Shown in pieces: positions 16,772-25,268 of a DNA stretch of 64,000 nucleotides. The position numbers were made by a program, and so were the translations under genes. The notes beneath the pieces were generated by a model. It ran no database searches. It was not told the DNA's origin and saw nothing but the letters and a program-made list of their open reading frames with translations. Numbering within the stretch: the first letter of the stretch is position 1; every line of letters begins with the position of its first letter. The stretch is from Streptomyces sp. NBC_01549 (GTDB lineage: Bacteria; Actinomycetota; Actinomycetes; Streptomycetales; Streptomycetaceae), in NCBI RefSeq assembly GCF_026339955.1, contig NZ_JAPEPW010000002.1:310001-374000 (forward strand), read 5' to 3'.

Positions 16772-18883
16772 ATGGCCGACGGTGACGCAAAGATCGACGT
16801 ATTGTCGCAGGCGGTCGCCGCAGTGGGCGAGGAGTTACCCGAGCCGACGATCCATCGTGGACAGTACGTGATTCCACTGGATGTGGATCAGGCGGACTGG
16901 CTCACATTTCTCGGAATCAGCTATCACGTGTCCCCGAACATAGGGATTCCGGTCACCACGACGTCGTTCTCCCTCCATGTGGAGAACGAGGAAATAGAGC
17001 TTTCCTGCGTGGTGTACAACGAGGTCGGTGATCACGTTCAGAACCTTGTCGTGGAGAACCCGAAACTTCCCTGGGGCGGCGACGCGACGGGCGTACCCCT
17101 GCCACTCGACAGGTTTCCCGGCTCGTCGCTGACGTTCCGTTTCAACTACCGCAACAGCGTCAGTGTCAAAGACCTGGTCCTGACGCTCGATTTCGAGGAC
17201 GCCCTCGTGGTGGCCCTCAATCGGCGCTCCATCTACTTCACCCTGGCCCGGCGCCCGGTCGCGGACACCGGCCTCATGCGCCAGGAACGCGACCGGCCCG
17301 TTCCCGCGACCGCTCCCGGTCCCAGCACTCCACTGCTGTATCTGCACGGCTACGAGGACCCGGACACCGGATTCGAGACGCCCGCGACCCGGGTGCCGCC
17401 GATGGCGCTGACCCCGCAGCGCATCGCCGCCGCCTGGCAGACCGCGAAGTCCACCGGCTACTTCGACCCGGCGGTCTTCCCCAACGTGGGTGGCGCCGAG
17501 GATGCCGCTGGGCTGGCCGGGGTGATGGCGGCGCTGGCCCCGTTGGACGAGGGCACCGTGGTCAAGCAACTGCTGACCGGCGCCCGGCTGGCGGTGCAGC
17601 GCGCCGTCAACGGGCAGTACGCCTACCGCTTCCTGGCCGTTCCCGAGCACTGCCGGCCCGGGCTGATCCTCGTCGAGTACTACCGACTGTCCGCCTTCCC
17701 CGCCCGCTACGGGGCCGGCCGTGTCATCAAGACCTTCTCGCTCCTGCCGGGCGAGCGCACGAGCATCCGGGTGAACACGTACAAGCGGTCCAGCACCAGC
17801 ATCCAGCAGTCGTCGTCGATCCTGGACGCCACGAACAACGAGACCGAGCAGGAGTTCACCAACAGCGTGAACCTGGAGCAGTCCAGCCAGGAGAACGCCA
17901 GCAAGAGCTTCGAGTACCGGGCGGCGGAGGCCGAGGGACAGGCCACCTGGGGCTGGGGAAGCGCCAAAGCCAAGGTCAGCGGCGGCGTCTCCGGCGGCAA
18001 CAACAGCGCCCGGGAGGAATTCGCGAAGAACCTCACCAACGCGGTCAGTCAGAACGCCGCACGTGCCACTTCGCGCCGGGACATCCAGGTCGACACCAGT
18101 ATGGACACCAAACTGGAGGAGGGCGAGGAACAGGCGGTCGAACGCACCCTGGAGAACATCAACGTCAGCCGGACGCTCAATTTCGTCTTCCGGCAGATGA
18201 ACCAGGAGTACGTCTCGCTCCTGCATCTCGTCGATGTGCGCGTCGCGTTCTTCAACGGCCACGCCGAATCGCGGGACGAGGTGCCCCTCGGCGAACTCGA
18301 CCGGCTGCTGGCGGACTGTATCCGGCCCGAGCGCGTCGACGCTGTGCGGGCCGGACTCATCGCGCAGCTCCAGGCGGTCAAGGACTACCGGGGCGAGCCG
18401 CGGCCCGACTTCGTGCAGGTCGTCCAGGACGCCGCCGACGACACCGCGACCGCCTACGCGCGCGTCAACCCGGACTTCTCCTCCGCCCATATATCGCCGG
18501 ACGGGCGGACCCTGCAGGTACCCGGTGTGATCGTCGGCGCCGAGGAGCATGTGCTGCGCACCGACGGCGTGGTCGTGGAAACCTTCCTGGGCGAGGGCAA
18601 CGGCCTCGACGCGTACTCGGCGGGGCTTCAGGAGCAGGCGGTACGGGCCAAGAGCGCCGCCAATCAGCTCCAGGAACTGGAGGCGGAACGTCTGCGGCTG
18701 GCCCTGCAGATCGTGACGGACAACGACGCACAGCGTATGGACCTGTATCAACGCATGTTCGTGCGGCCGCAGATCGTCAACCAGATCGACCACGCGGCGG
18801 TGAACGGCACGGCGGGTGCCGGATCGGCCGACGCCATCTCCACGGATGGAGCTGACGGGACGGACGGCCTCCGTGTGCCCTGA
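16772..18883 (+). CDS. Large protein of unknown function (703 residues)
   Basis: No family recognised. ATG 16772 follows GGGGGA at 16763-16768. Visible parts: an N-terminal beta-rich region (about 40-165); a middle region with VEYYRLSAFPARYGAGRVIKTF and LLPGERTSIRVNTYKRSS (about 295-340); a Ser/Asn/Glu/Gln-rich segment (about 335-385); a tract of alternating small, polar and aromatic residues, GWGSAKAKVSGGVSGGNN (about 393-410); a conserved-looking block NVSRTLNFVFRQMNQEY (about 465); and a C-terminal coiled coil (about 620-655, AANQLQELEAERLRLALQI). No signal peptide or membrane helix. The pattern suggests a structural or assembling protein rather than an enzyme. It is followed 58 bases later by the HExxH gene. 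Confidence 0.8.
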   Translation: MADGDAKIDVLSQAVAAVGEELPEPTIHRGQYVIPLDVDQADWLTFLGISYHVSPNIGIPVTTTSFSLHVENEEIELSCVVYNEVGDHVQNLVVENPKLPWGGDATGVPLPLDRFPGSSLTFRFNYRNSVSVKDLVLTLDFEDALVVALNRRSIYFTLARRPVADTGLMRQERDRPVPATAPGPSTPLLYLHGYEDPDTGFETPATRVPPMALTPQRIAAAWQTAKSTGYFDPAVFPNVGGAEDAAGLAGVMAALAPLDEGTVVKQLLTGARLAVQRAVNGQYAYRFLAVPEHCRPGLILVEYYRLSAFPARYGAGRVIKTFSLLPGERTSIRVNTYKRSSTSIQQSSSILDATNNETEQEFTNSVNLEQSSQENASKSFEYRAAEAEGQATWGWGSAKAKVSGGVSGGNNSAREEFAKNLTNAVSQNAARATSRRDIQVDTSMDTKLEEGEEQAVERTLENINVSRTLNFVFRQMNQEYVSLLHLVDVRVAFFNGHAESRDEVPLGELDRLLADCIRPERVDAVRAGLIAQLQAVKDYRGEPRPDFVQVVQDAADDTATAYARVNPDFSSAHISPDGRTLQVPGVIVGAEEHVLRTDGVVVETFLGEGNGLDAYSAGLQEQAVRAKSAANQLQELEAERLRLALQIVTDNDAQRMDLYQRMFVRPQIVNQIDHAAVNGTAGAGSADAISTDGADGTDGLRVP

Positions 18884-18941
18884 GGCTCCGCTCCCGCTGC
18901 GCGCACCTGCGGTCATTCGGAGCGAACCTCCAGGACGCCCG

Positions 18942-20213
18942 GTGAGCGTACTGGCTCCCCGCGCGCTCCGGAACGCGCAGACGCTCACGGGCACACTGCC
19001 GAAGGACAGCACGGCGGCGGTCGATGTGGCCCTGGGCAGGGAGGACGCCGTCCTCACGAGTTCCTTCCCCGAGGTTCCCAGCCTCTCCGACATCGAGAAC
19101 ACCTTGGTGACGGACTACGGAGTGACGCTGATCTCCGGCGCGGGGGTGTGGACGGCGGCCGAGGCGGCAGAGGTGCTGCAGGGACTGCGGTACACCCCGG
19201 CGTGGGACGCGTGGGTCCTCCAGGGCTGCTGCATGTATCGCGACGGCTACGCCGCCGCGACGCTCGGCGACACCGAGGCGTCGAGTCACTACCACTGGGT
19301 GGTGGCCATGGACGGCACGGACGGAACCCCGGGAGCCGATGTCAGACACATACACTTCTTCGACGCGGCGTTTCGCCCACGCGAGTTCTACAACGGATAC
19401 GCCCAGGTCACCGTCATGCATGAGCTCGGCCATGTGAGGATGGAATCAGGTCTGGTGCGTCAAAAAAGGCGAGTGTTCCTGACCGGGGTCGAAGGTTTCA
19501 CCAGGATCTACGATGGTGTGGCGGACGATGCGGCAGCACTTGAGCTCGAGAACGAAGACCCGCCCGAGGTAAGGGAATTGGTCGCTTCCCTTCGTGACCT
19601 GTGGGATTCGGGAGGTGCGAGCTCCGCGCTGAAGCGTATGCAAGACCTTGCGGACGAAGTCCAGTACATGTGGGACTATTCTCAGTTTCTCGACACATTC
19701 GGACCGGAATCGTCACCCGGGCGGCCATGGGGACCAAATGTGTGGCAGGAGTGGCAGCGCATTATGACCTCCCTCCAGGGTTCCGTGGACGCTTTCCTGG
19801 AACAGACCAGGCAACTACGCATCAGGGCCGGGAAAGCGGACGCCGTGCTCAGGGACCTGAAGGTCCAGAACGGGGAGTTCCGCGGCGCATTCCGGGCGGC
19901 CTGCGCCCGATTCATCAGGAGTTGCGGAACTCTCTTCGACGAGACGGTCCGCGTGCTGCGAAGCGCCGTGGAGTACGGGGGATCCACCCGATACCTGGAG
20001 TACTTCTCCTTCCTGGCCTACAGGTACGGGTTCCGCACGTTCACGCCGTACTCGGCCGTGGCCAGGGTCGAATGGTTCGCCGAAACCTATCAGCTTGCCG
20101 CCCTCGACCCGGAAGAACTCAAGAGGATGAACAGCGGAATCGCCACGTGGTTCCTCGACAGGCAGCTGACGCTCCCGCTCCATCTCCAGATGTTCACGGA
20201 CCGGGACCTCTAG
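18942..20213 (+). CDS. HExxH zincin-like protein of unknown function
   Basis: 423 residues from GTG 18942, preceded by AGGA at 18932-18935; in-frame starts further upstream (ATG 18846) would overlap the previous gene. The key feature is VTVMHELGHVRME with H160-E161-x-x-H164, the zinc-metalloprotease signature; a candidate third ligand cannot be fixed by eye. Before it lie QGCCMYRDGYAAATLGD and HIHFFDAAFRPREFYNGY; after it a mostly helical domain (about 180-420) with no recognised fold. No signal peptide, so a cytoplasmic role or non-classical export is expected. Codon use in 19440-19700 is less GC3-biased than the neighbours, hinting at transfer. Likely co-transcribed with the 703-residue protein gene. 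Confidence 0.75.
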   Translation: MSVLAPRALRNAQTLTGTLPKDSTAAVDVALGREDAVLTSSFPEVPSLSDIENTLVTDYGVTLISGAGVWTAAEAAEVLQGLRYTPAWDAWVLQGCCMYRDGYAAATLGDTEASSHYHWVVAMDGTDGTPGADVRHIHFFDAAFRPREFYNGYAQVTVMHELGHVRMESGLVRQKRRVFLTGVEGFTRIYDGVADDAAALELENEDPPEVRELVASLRDLWDSGGASSALKRMQDLADEVQYMWDYSQFLDTFGPESSPGRPWGPNVWQEWQRIMTSLQGSVDAFLEQTRQLRIRAGKADAVLRDLKVQNGEFRGAFRAACARFIRSCGTLFDETVRVLRSAVEYGGSTRYLEYFSFLAYRYGFRTFTPYSAVARVEWFAETYQLAALDPEELKRMNSGIATWFLDRQLTLPLHLQMFTDRDL

Positions 20214-20293
20214 GGCCTGTTCTGGGGTGCCCAGGCGGAGCGGCTTCCAGGCCGCCGTGCTCGATTGACCGCTCGTGGCCCTGTGTCTCGAAG

Positions 20294-21460
20294 TTACGGC
20301 TGCTGCCGGGCCGGAGTGGGACGAGTACCCGCCTGGTGGGGAACCTTGGAGACGGTCGAGGCGGCGTCGGACGCGGGCACGGCCACCGTTCGCCACCACG
20401 GGTCCTGAGGCAACTGGCCGCCGGGTTCGAAGGGTTGACCCGGCACGGGCACGGCTACCCGCACCCCCTCTTCGGCAGCGGCGGCGTACGTACGCTCGGC
20501 AGGCTCTTCCCACGGATGCGGGGCCAGGTTGAAGGTGCCCCAGTGGATCGGCAGCAGCACACCGTGCGGGTCGCCTCCCGACAGGTCGAGGTGGGCGCGG
20601 ACACCCTCCTCCGGTGTCATGTGGATGTCCGGCCAGAATTCGCTGTAGGCGCCGATCTGCATCATCACCGCGTCGAACGGACCGAGCGCCGCCCCGATTT
20701 CGGCGAAGCCGGAAAAGTATCCCGTGTCACCACTGTGGAAGACCCGGTGCCTCGGACCGGCCGCCACCCACGATGACCAGAGCGTGCGGCGGTGCAGTGC
20801 TCGCCCGCAGAAGTGACGGGCGGGCGTGGCAGTCAACGTCAAGCCCGCGACCTGTGTCGACTCGTGCCAGTCGAGTTCCGTGATCCGCCCGGGTGCGACT
20901 CCCCAGCGCTCCAGGTGTGCCCCGACGCCCAGCGGGGCCGCGAACTGGGCACCCGTGTGGGCGAGGGCTCGGATGGTGGGCATGTCCAGGTGGTCGTAGT
21001 GGTCGTGGGAGATCACCACCACGTCCACGGGGCCGAGGTCCTCAAGGGGCAGCGGGACCGGGTGGAGCCGTCGGGGTCCCGCGAAGCCCACCGGTGAACA
21101 CCGCTCACCCCATACCGGGTCGAACAGCAGCCGTGCGCCGTCGATCTCGGTGAGAACGGTGGAGTGTCCCATCCAGGTGAGGCGCAGATCGGATTCCGGC
21201 GCCGCAGCGGGTCCCGCGAGGGTCGGCCGGTGCAGGGGGATGGCAGCGGCCGGCGTGCGACGGACACGATCGGCCCGGTGAACGTTCGTCCGGGCGAAGC
21301 CGAGCATGGAGCCGGAAGCCATGGTCTGGGTGACCGTCGGATTGCGGAAGCTGCCGTCGGCGTACTGAGGAGATGCCTGCATGCGCTCCAGTCGTGCACC
21401 GGTGGGGATGCCGCCGAAGGCGGCGGGGCGAAGCAGCCGCCCGAGGCGAGGCAGAGGCAT
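20294..21460 (-). CDS. MBL-fold metallo-hydrolase (NAPE-PLD/UlaG-like)
   Basis: 388 residues from ATG 21460 with GGGAG seven bases upstream. The metal-binding motif is SHDHYDHLDMPT, followed by a later RHFCGRALHRRTLWSSWV, HSGDTGYFSGF and PIHWGTFNLAPHPWEEP; this set is that of the subfamily containing N-acyl-phosphatidylethanolamine phospholipase D and related outer-membrane or lipid phosphodiesterases. Substrate unknown. The Pro/Ala-rich 25-residue C-terminal tail is poorly conserved. It is convergent with the zincin gene. Confidence 0.88.
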   Translation of the reverse strand: MPLPRLGRLLRPAAFGGIPTGARLERMQASPQYADGSFRNPTVTQTMASGSMLGFARTNVHRADRVRRTPAAAIPLHRPTLAGPAAAPESDLRLTWMGHSTVLTEIDGARLLFDPVWGERCSPVGFAGPRRLHPVPLPLEDLGPVDVVVISHDHYDHLDMPTIRALAHTGAQFAAPLGVGAHLERWGVAPGRITELDWHESTQVAGLTLTATPARHFCGRALHRRTLWSSWVAAGPRHRVFHSGDTGYFSGFAEIGAALGPFDAVMMQIGAYSEFWPDIHMTPEEGVRAHLDLSGGDPHGVLLPIHWGTFNLAPHPWEEPAERTYAAAAEEGVRVAVPVPGQPFEPGGQLPQDPWWRTVAVPASDAASTVSKVPHQAGTRPTPARQQP

Positions 21461-21679
21461 GAGAGGTCTCCCGTAGTGATAGCTGGGGTGGGTCGAGGCT
21501 GCGATGAGGCGGGGGGTCGCTGTCGATCTGCCACCTCTGCGAAACAGCCCTCGGGTTTCCGCAGGATCCGCGACCCTGAATGTAGTCACTGGAAACAATG
21601 ATGTCAACGACAACAATGATGCCAGCGTCTACATCCCGGTTCGAACGGTGGGCCAACGCCACGGACCGTGCGTAGGCCA

Positions 21680-21925
21680 CGGGATGCGATCAAGCTACGC
21701 AGCCTGGAGACCGCCCGCGTCGGCGTGGCGGCCGATGATCCGTGCGTTCAGCGGCCGCTGTCCCGGGGTGTCCGTGACCATCCGGGCCGCCTTCACCTCC
21801 CGCGATGTCGTCGGCCTGGTGCGCACCGGTGCCGCCGAGCTGGGTCTGTTCGTCACGTCGGGGCCGATCACCGACAAGAAAGTGATCCCTCATGCCGCCG
21901 GGGAGCAGCGTTTCGTAGCCACCAC
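21680..21925 (+). pseudogene. Fragment of a LysR-family regulator
   Basis: IKLRSLETARVGVAA reads in one frame and then PMIRAFSGRCPGVSVTIRAAFTSRDVVGLVRTGAAELGLF and GEQRFVATTT in another; this is the start of a LysR substrate-binding domain (RCPGVSVTIRAAFTSRDV is characteristic). The DNA-binding half is absent and the frame changes near 21722, so it is a relic. Confidence 0.6.
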
Positions 21926-21928
21926 CAC

Positions 21929-22128
21929 ATCGCACTCGTACCCGGCGACGGCATCGGCTTCTCGCACACCTCCTTGTACGCGAGAACGTCGAGGGCGAGT
22001 ACACATCGACGCGCCGCCCGCGAAGTTCGTGCTCGACCCGGAGCGCGAGTTCCCCTCGATGTTCCCCCCGACCTCGGGACAGTGCCACGACCACCGAGTT
22101 CACCGAGAAGCTGCTCGAACTGCTCTGA
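21929..22128 (+). pseudogene. Decayed tartrate/isopropylmalate-dehydrogenase-like gene
   Basis: Pieces in three frames keep the family order: IALVPGDGIG (21929-21958, N-terminus), LLVRENVEGEYT (from 21970), AKFVLDPEREFPSMF (about 22020-22065) and SATTTEFTEKLLELL before TGA 22126-22128. In intact tartrate dehydrogenase/3-isopropylmalate-dehydrogenase relatives these lie hundreds of bases apart, so large internal deletions have occurred. The LysR relic just upstream was probably its regulator. Confidence 0.6.
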
Positions 22129-22190
22129 CCCCTTCGCGACAAGGCGCCCACCGCGGGGCGCCCCTCGCGCGGCCAATGGCGGCCGATGTC

Positions 22191-22319
22191 CTACCGGTTG
22201 ACGGTCTTCTGCTGCTGGGCCGTGTAGCGCTCGCCCTTGATCTGCACCTGGGCAACGGCTTCTTGTTCGGGGGCGAAGTCGCCGAGCAGCTTCTGTGCGA
22301 CGGTCTGTTCTTCGGCCAT
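22191..22319 (-). CDS. Possible 42-residue protein
   Basis: ATG 22319 with AGGATGAAAGAAC upstream opens MAEEQTVAQKLLGDFAPEQE and ends VNR-TAG at 22191. The first 15 residues resemble the start of carboxymuconolactone-decarboxylase-like proteins (QK..GDFAP), the rest does not, so it may be a truncated remnant rather than a functional small protein. Codon bias is coding-like. Confidence 0.4.
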   Translation of the reverse strand: MAEEQTVAQKLLGDFAPEQEAVAQVQIKGERYTAQQQKTVNR

Positions 22320-22708
22320 GTTCTTTCATCCTATATATGTGTTTGATCTGTTACGAAACGTGAGCGTAGGCGCGTCACGCGGTCTCTGAGCGGCCCTGCC
22401 ATTACCCCTATCAGCGACAACCCCCACCGTGTCGGTCTCTTCCGGCACGGTCCGACCTCCCGGCTTCGGCCCTGGCGAGGCGCTGGGGGCGAACGACCAC
22501 ACCATGTACTGATCACTCCGCGCGTCTGCGGCATGATCCGCCGGACAGGCCCTAGTTCCATCTACCGAGGTCACCTCGGACTCAGGTCGGTTTCCGGGCC
22601 CGGCACGCGTCAATAGCCTCAGCGATCAGTCAAGTTCACACGTGCCGCTCCGGGTCGGGCGCAGTCACTCTCCCGATGCACGCTCTCTCGAATACTCGAA
22701 GGACAGCG
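22320..22708. other. Intergenic stretch, no gene seen
   Basis: 389 bases between the small minus-strand ORF and the Rieske gene. An AT-rich patch at 22329-22355 (TATATATGTGTTTGATCTG) is a plausible promoter for the small ORF. Longer open frames have neither coding bias nor family likeness. Confidence 0.45.
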
Positions 22709-23035
22709 ATGCCCGACAGCGGCTACACGTACATCTGCGCGTTCGACGTACTGGAGGAAGGCGTTCCGCGGCGCTTCGGGGTGGAGGGCGTTCCCGTTTC
22801 CCTCGTCCTGACCGAGCAGCAGGTCTTCGCGATCCACGACGTGTGCTCGCACAGTGCCGTCTCCCTCTCGGAAGGAGAGGTGGACGGCTGCACGGTCGAG
22901 TGCTGGCTGCACGCTTTCCGCTTCGACCTGCGCACCGGCCACCCCCTCGACCCGCCGGCAACACATCCCGTCCCCGTGTACTCGGTTCGGATCGAGGGCG
23001 GGCACGTGTACGCACGAGTGACAGGCAAACCGTGA
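22709..23035 (+). CDS. Rieske-type [2Fe-2S] ferredoxin
   Basis: 108 residues from ATG 22709 with GAAGGA upstream. The two cluster-binding boxes CSHSAVSL and CWLHAFRFD (C-x-H ... C-x2-H) are intact and about 17 residues apart, as in the small ferredoxin components of Rieske non-heme-iron oxygenases. It would deliver electrons to an oxygenase, but no oxygenase or reductase is nearby; the adjacent relics suggest a cluster that has lost parts. The stop overlaps the GTG of the TetR gene (GTGA), so the two are coupled. Confidence 0.9.
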   Translation: MPDSGYTYICAFDVLEEGVPRRFGVEGVPVSLVLTEQQVFAIHDVCSHSAVSLSEGEVDGCTVECWLHAFRFDLRTGHPLDPPATHPVPVYSVRIEGGHVYARVTGKP

Positions 23036-23664
23036 CGGACGCACGGAATGACCTCGACGTCACCAGCGAGCGGGCCGATGCCGCCCGCAACCGTGCCCGG
23101 CTGCTGGAGGCCGCCGCCCGGCTGGTGGCCGAGCGAGGGGCCGAGCACGTGACGATGCACGAGGTCGCGGAGGCTGCCGGCGTCGGGAAGGGCACGCTCT
23201 TTCGCCGGTTCGGCGACCGCGACGGACTCCTGCTGGCCCTCCTCGGCGAAGCCGAAGCCGAGTTCTACGAGGCGTTCACCTCGGGTCCCCCTCCGCTGGG
23301 GCCAGGAGCACCGGCGAGGGACCGGCTGGCGGCGTTCGGCCGTGTGCTGATCGAGCGCATCGCCACCGATGCGGACCTGGGCGCCGCACTGGGCCGCCAG
23401 GTGCTCCACGAACGCCGCCACGCCTCCGACACCGGGCGCGCCTTCCACCATCACGTCTCGGCTCTCCTGCGGGTCGCGGGAGTTGACGGGGACCACGACA
23501 TGCTCGCCCATGCCCTGCTCGCCTTCGTGGACTTCGAGACGGCGGACTACCTGCACAAGGAGTGCGAGGTCCCCGTCGCACGCCTCCAGGCCACCTGGGT
23601 GGACTTGGTGCGGCGGGTGACCCGGGCCGACGGACAGTGTCCGGCGTCGTCGCGTCGCGCGTAG
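23032..23664 (+). CDS. TetR-family regulator
   Basis: 210 residues starting at GTG 23032. The N-terminal helix-turn-helix (about 20-65) reads LLEAAARLVAERGAEHVTMH followed by EVAEAAGVGKGTLFRRFGDR. The C-terminal ligand domain (about 80-200) has no assigned inducer. Overlap with the Rieske gene implies that it controls that unit. Confidence 0.92.
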   Translation: MTDARNDLDVTSERADAARNRARLLEAAARLVAERGAEHVTMHEVAEAAGVGKGTLFRRFGDRDGLLLALLGEAEAEFYEAFTSGPPPLGPGAPARDRLAAFGRVLIERIATDADLGAALGRQVLHERRHASDTGRAFHHHVSALLRVAGVDGDHDMLAHALLAFVDFETADYLHKECEVPVARLQATWVDLVRRVTRADGQCPASSRRA

Positions 23665-23790
23665 TCGATGACGGCGGAGGTCCCCGACATGACGTCGATC
23701 GCGATGCGTTCGACCAGGGCGCTCTTGTTCGGGAAGCGCGGGTAGATGGTGCCCAGGCCGACCCCTGACCGGGGCGCCGGCGCGCAGCGG
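23651..23790 (-). pseudogene. N-terminal fragment of another TetR regulator
   Basis: On the minus strand GVGLGTIYPRFPNKSALVERIAIDVM is an intact TetR recognition-helix region (usual form GVGLGTIYRRFPNK). The preceding helices are degraded (RDRASKATARCAPAPRS) and the ligand domain is missing, so it is a relic. It overlaps the end of the plus-strand TetR gene. Confidence 0.6.
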
Positions 23791-23829
23791 GCGGTCGCCT
23801 TACTGGCCCTATCCCTGAGGAGACCCTCC

Positions 23830-24175
23830 ATGAGCGCGTCGACAGACCCCCACGCCCCCGCCGTCTTCCCGGCCGATTTCCGCGGCGAGGTGCTGCGCCC
23901 CGGCGATGAGACGGTTACGAGAGGGCACGAGCCCTGTACCAGGGCCGTGCCGCCGGCGAAGGTCCTGGGCTGATCGCACGGTGCGCCGACGAGGGCGATG
24001 TCGCGACCGCCCTGTGCCACGCCTCCGCCCACGGCATCCCGGTGGCCGTCCGCCGCGGCGGGCACGGCTCGGACGGGTACGCGATGCCCGGCGGTGCCCT
24101 GGTCGTAGACCTCTCGGCGACGAAGGCGGTCACGGTCGATCCGGAGACCCGGTCGGTCGGTCGCGGCAGTCGCGC
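23830..24175 (+). pseudogene. Truncated, frameshifted FAD-linked (PCMH-type) oxidoreductase
   Basis: ATG 23830 with a good GAGGAGA begins MSASTDPHAPAVFPADFRGE, the usual start of these oxidases. The frame breaks at about 23910; one frame over it continues GYERARALYQGRAAGEGPGL to GIPVAVRRGGHGSDGYAMPG and ALVVDLSATKAVTVDPETRSV, the FAD-binding core with the R-G-G-H-G motif. Similarity stops near 24165, so substrate-binding and C-terminal parts are lost. Confidence 0.7.
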
Positions 24176-24338
24176 GCTCCGCCAAAGGCGGTGGGCCGCC
24201 CGACCGACTGTGGTTCGCTCGCGCCCCCGAGGTCACGCTGCTCGAAGTGGTGACCCGCGTGCGGCGCTACGCCGAGAACGTGGCCGAAGTTCTCCTGAAC
24301 GGCCTGTCCTTGTCCAACTGGAGCTCGGCGGCGTCGGC

Positions 24339-24791
24339 TCAGTCGCCGGCGCCCGAACCGACCTCGTGGCCGTTGGCCGTCAAGGTGACCTCGATGTTTC
24401 CCCGGGTTGCGTTCGAGTAGGGACACACCTGGTGTGCGGCCGCGACGATCTTTGCTGCCTGCTCGGGATCCGGGATCTGCGGCAGGGTCACATGGAGCTC
24501 CACGGCAAGTGCGAAGCCACGATCCTCGGTGGGCAGGAGGCTGACACGGCTGTCGATCGAAGCGTCGCCCGTCTCGACCCTTTCGCGACGGCCCACCACG
24601 CCGAGCGCGCCCTCGAAGCAGGCCGCATAACCCACCGCGAAGAGCTGTTCGGGGTTCGTGCCACCCCCGTCGCCACCCATCTCCTTCGGCACACGAAGTT
24701 GGACGTCCAGGACTCCGTCCTGTGTGCGCCCGTGGCCGCTCACGCGGCCCCCGGTCACGGTTGCCTCCGCCGTGTAGAGAACTCGTGCCAT
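24339..24791 (-). CDS. ohr: Ohr/OsmC-family organic hydroperoxide resistance protein
   Basis: 150 residues; a thiol peroxidase reducing organic hydroperoxides in the cytosol. Both redox cysteines are present: AACFEGAL (peroxidatic) and HQVCPYSNATRGN (resolving), the latter the typical Ohr V-C-P-Y-S motif. The start is ATG 24791 because GGAGGT lies eight bases upstream; ATG 24803 would place that sequence inside the gene. No MarR-type OhrR gene is adjacent. Confidence 0.93.
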   Translation of the reverse strand: MARVLYTAEATVTGGRVSGHGRTQDGVLDVQLRVPKEMGGDGGGTNPEQLFAVGYAACFEGALGVVGRRERVETGDASIDSRVSLLPTEDRGFALAVELHVTLPQIPDPEQAAKIVAAAHQVCPYSNATRGNIEVTLTANGHEVGSGAGD

Positions 24792-25268
24792 CTCGACCTC
24801 CATTCCGGACCTGCGGACTGTCCCGGCTCACGGCCGGGACCTTTCCCACGTCCGCTGCTGATCGCACCCCGACGAGCCCCACCGTATGGCGCGAACGCCG
24901 CCCGGTCGACCCGACCGGACGGCGTACACCTCGTCAGCAGGCGTGCACCTCGTTCGTAGGCTCGGGAGTTCGTGCGCACCGCCGGGAAGGAACGCGGGCG
25001 TGGCAGCTCGGCCGCCGTCACCACCATGTACGGCCACGACAGCGATGCGCGGGACGTGGAACGAGCAGTACCGGAGTCTGATCACCGTCCCCGCCTTCGG
25101 TCTGGACGGCCGGGTGGCACTGCTGCCGCACCGAGTGGAGGAGGTCACCGAGCTCATTCGTGCTCGCGAAGTCGAGAGCGACGAACGCTACGGAGGGAAC
25201 CTGCCGAGGGAACTACCGAGCAGCGCCCGGACAGGCGTCGCCGTACAGGCGGCTTCAGGTGATCGGCG
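24792..25268. other. Intergenic stretch with weak coding-like remnant
   Basis: About 480 bases. A frame from ATG 25045 on the plus strand has coding-like third positions for about 40 codons (QYRSLITVPAFGLDGRVALL, then VEEVTELIRAREVE) but no family likeness and no ribosome-binding site. I regard it as a possible gene remnant only. Confidence 0.3.

Noticed and set aside
16835..19102. 755-codon minus-strand frame opposite the 703-residue protein
   Set aside because: Typical antisense open frame of GC-rich DNA (Gly/Val/Asp-rich), with no motif; plus-strand codon bias and RBS favour the plus-strand gene.
24165..24338. Possible Rrf2-like tail (APEVTLLEVVTRV) after the FAD-oxidase relic
   Set aside because: Only a dozen residues are suggestive; not enough to call a gene fragment.
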